Shown: positions 38,751 to 38,751 of the stretch, one piece after another
How the letters are laid out: the number at the start of each line of letters is the position of its first letter
Position numbering within the stretch: position 1 is the first letter of the stretch
Source of the DNA: Perkinsus marinus ATCC 50983
Lineage: Eukaryota > Perkinsozoa > Perkinsida > Perkinsidae
DNA length: 38,751 nucleotides
Reading direction: 5' to 3'
Assembly (NCBI RefSeq): GCF_000006405.1
Contig: NW_003214886.1
Location: 50,540-89,290, forward strand
Translations under genes and position numbers: made by a program
The notes under the pieces: generated by a model
Databases searched by the model: none
Seen by the model: only the letters and a program-made list of their open reading frames with translations
What the model was told of the DNA's origin: nothing

Positions 38751-38751
38751 C
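38711..38751. repeat. (AAC)n microsatellite at the window edge
   Basis: An uninterrupted AAC run of about 13 units that continues to the last base. Confidence 0.92.

Noticed and set aside
38711-38751. Telomere-like repeat at the window end
   Set aside because: AAC is an ordinary microsatellite here, and the same run occurs internally at 12731 and 33664. It has no G-rich telomere pattern.
1-38751. Bacterial operon reading of the many short frames
   Set aside because: Conserved domains are broken every 15-75 codons by GT-AG intervals that restore frame when removed, so the DNA is from a eukaryotic nuclear genome.

Overview
This window is nuclear DNA of an intron-dense eukaryote. The evidence is a set of conserved eukaryotic genes cut into many short exons with mostly GT-AG introns. 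I rebuilt exons by hand from splice signals, reading phase and remembered protein families. The organism cannot be named from the sequence. Compact genes full of repeated 'introner-like' introns and terminal-inverted-repeat elements would fit an alveolate such as a syndinian or other dinoflagellate relative. That is an inference.

Layout. Positions 1-4082 hold fragments of unrecognised genes: a + strand C-terminus at 1-277, possible minus exons at 383-833, a small minus gene at 1691-2434 and a lone acidic minus exon at 3542-3626. Positions 4083-6764 (+) encode a secreted serine carboxypeptidase (S10). After a convergent spacer, 8038-12726 (-) is a complete 12-exon CWC27 cyclophilin-like spliceosome protein. 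Positions 13595-15180 (-) are a 7-exon prohibitin-2. It shares a 145-bp divergent spacer with a BAR-SH3-SH3 membrane-curvature protein at 15326-18075 (+). Positions 19024-28360 (-) are a roughly 29-exon UFD2/UBE4 ubiquitin-chain factor ending in a U-box. Upstream on the same strand lie a Sec14-like CRAL-TRIO protein (stop at 28765), PH-domain exons (33531-37078; possibly the same gene) and the 3' part of a protein phosphatase inhibitor-2-like gene (37708 to 38618, continuing past the window).

The most interesting content is in the introns. (1) At least eight introns or intron ends carry a tRNA T-arm / Pol III B-box-like core (GGTTCGANNCC), in either orientation, often filling a 43-52 nt intron. 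(2) A second set of short introns carries the palindrome AATCGATCACGTGATCGATT. (3) A third set shares GCTTCGCTCCGCC. (4) About twelve copies of a ~175-200 bp element with CAGTG ends, three of them with good 8-bp target-site duplications (hAT-like), sit in introns and spacers. (5) A second, fold-back family with TIR GGAGTTTCACCC occurs near the edges of the repeat-rich half. The window therefore looks like a snapshot of several intron-colonising element families acting at once.

The genes do not form one pathway. Their themes are splicing (CWC27), ubiquitin (UFD2), mitochondrial inner membrane (prohibitin) and membrane or lipid handling (BAR-SH3, PH, CRAL-TRIO). I recognise no virus-like or LTR element, rRNA, complete tRNA or CRISPR array.
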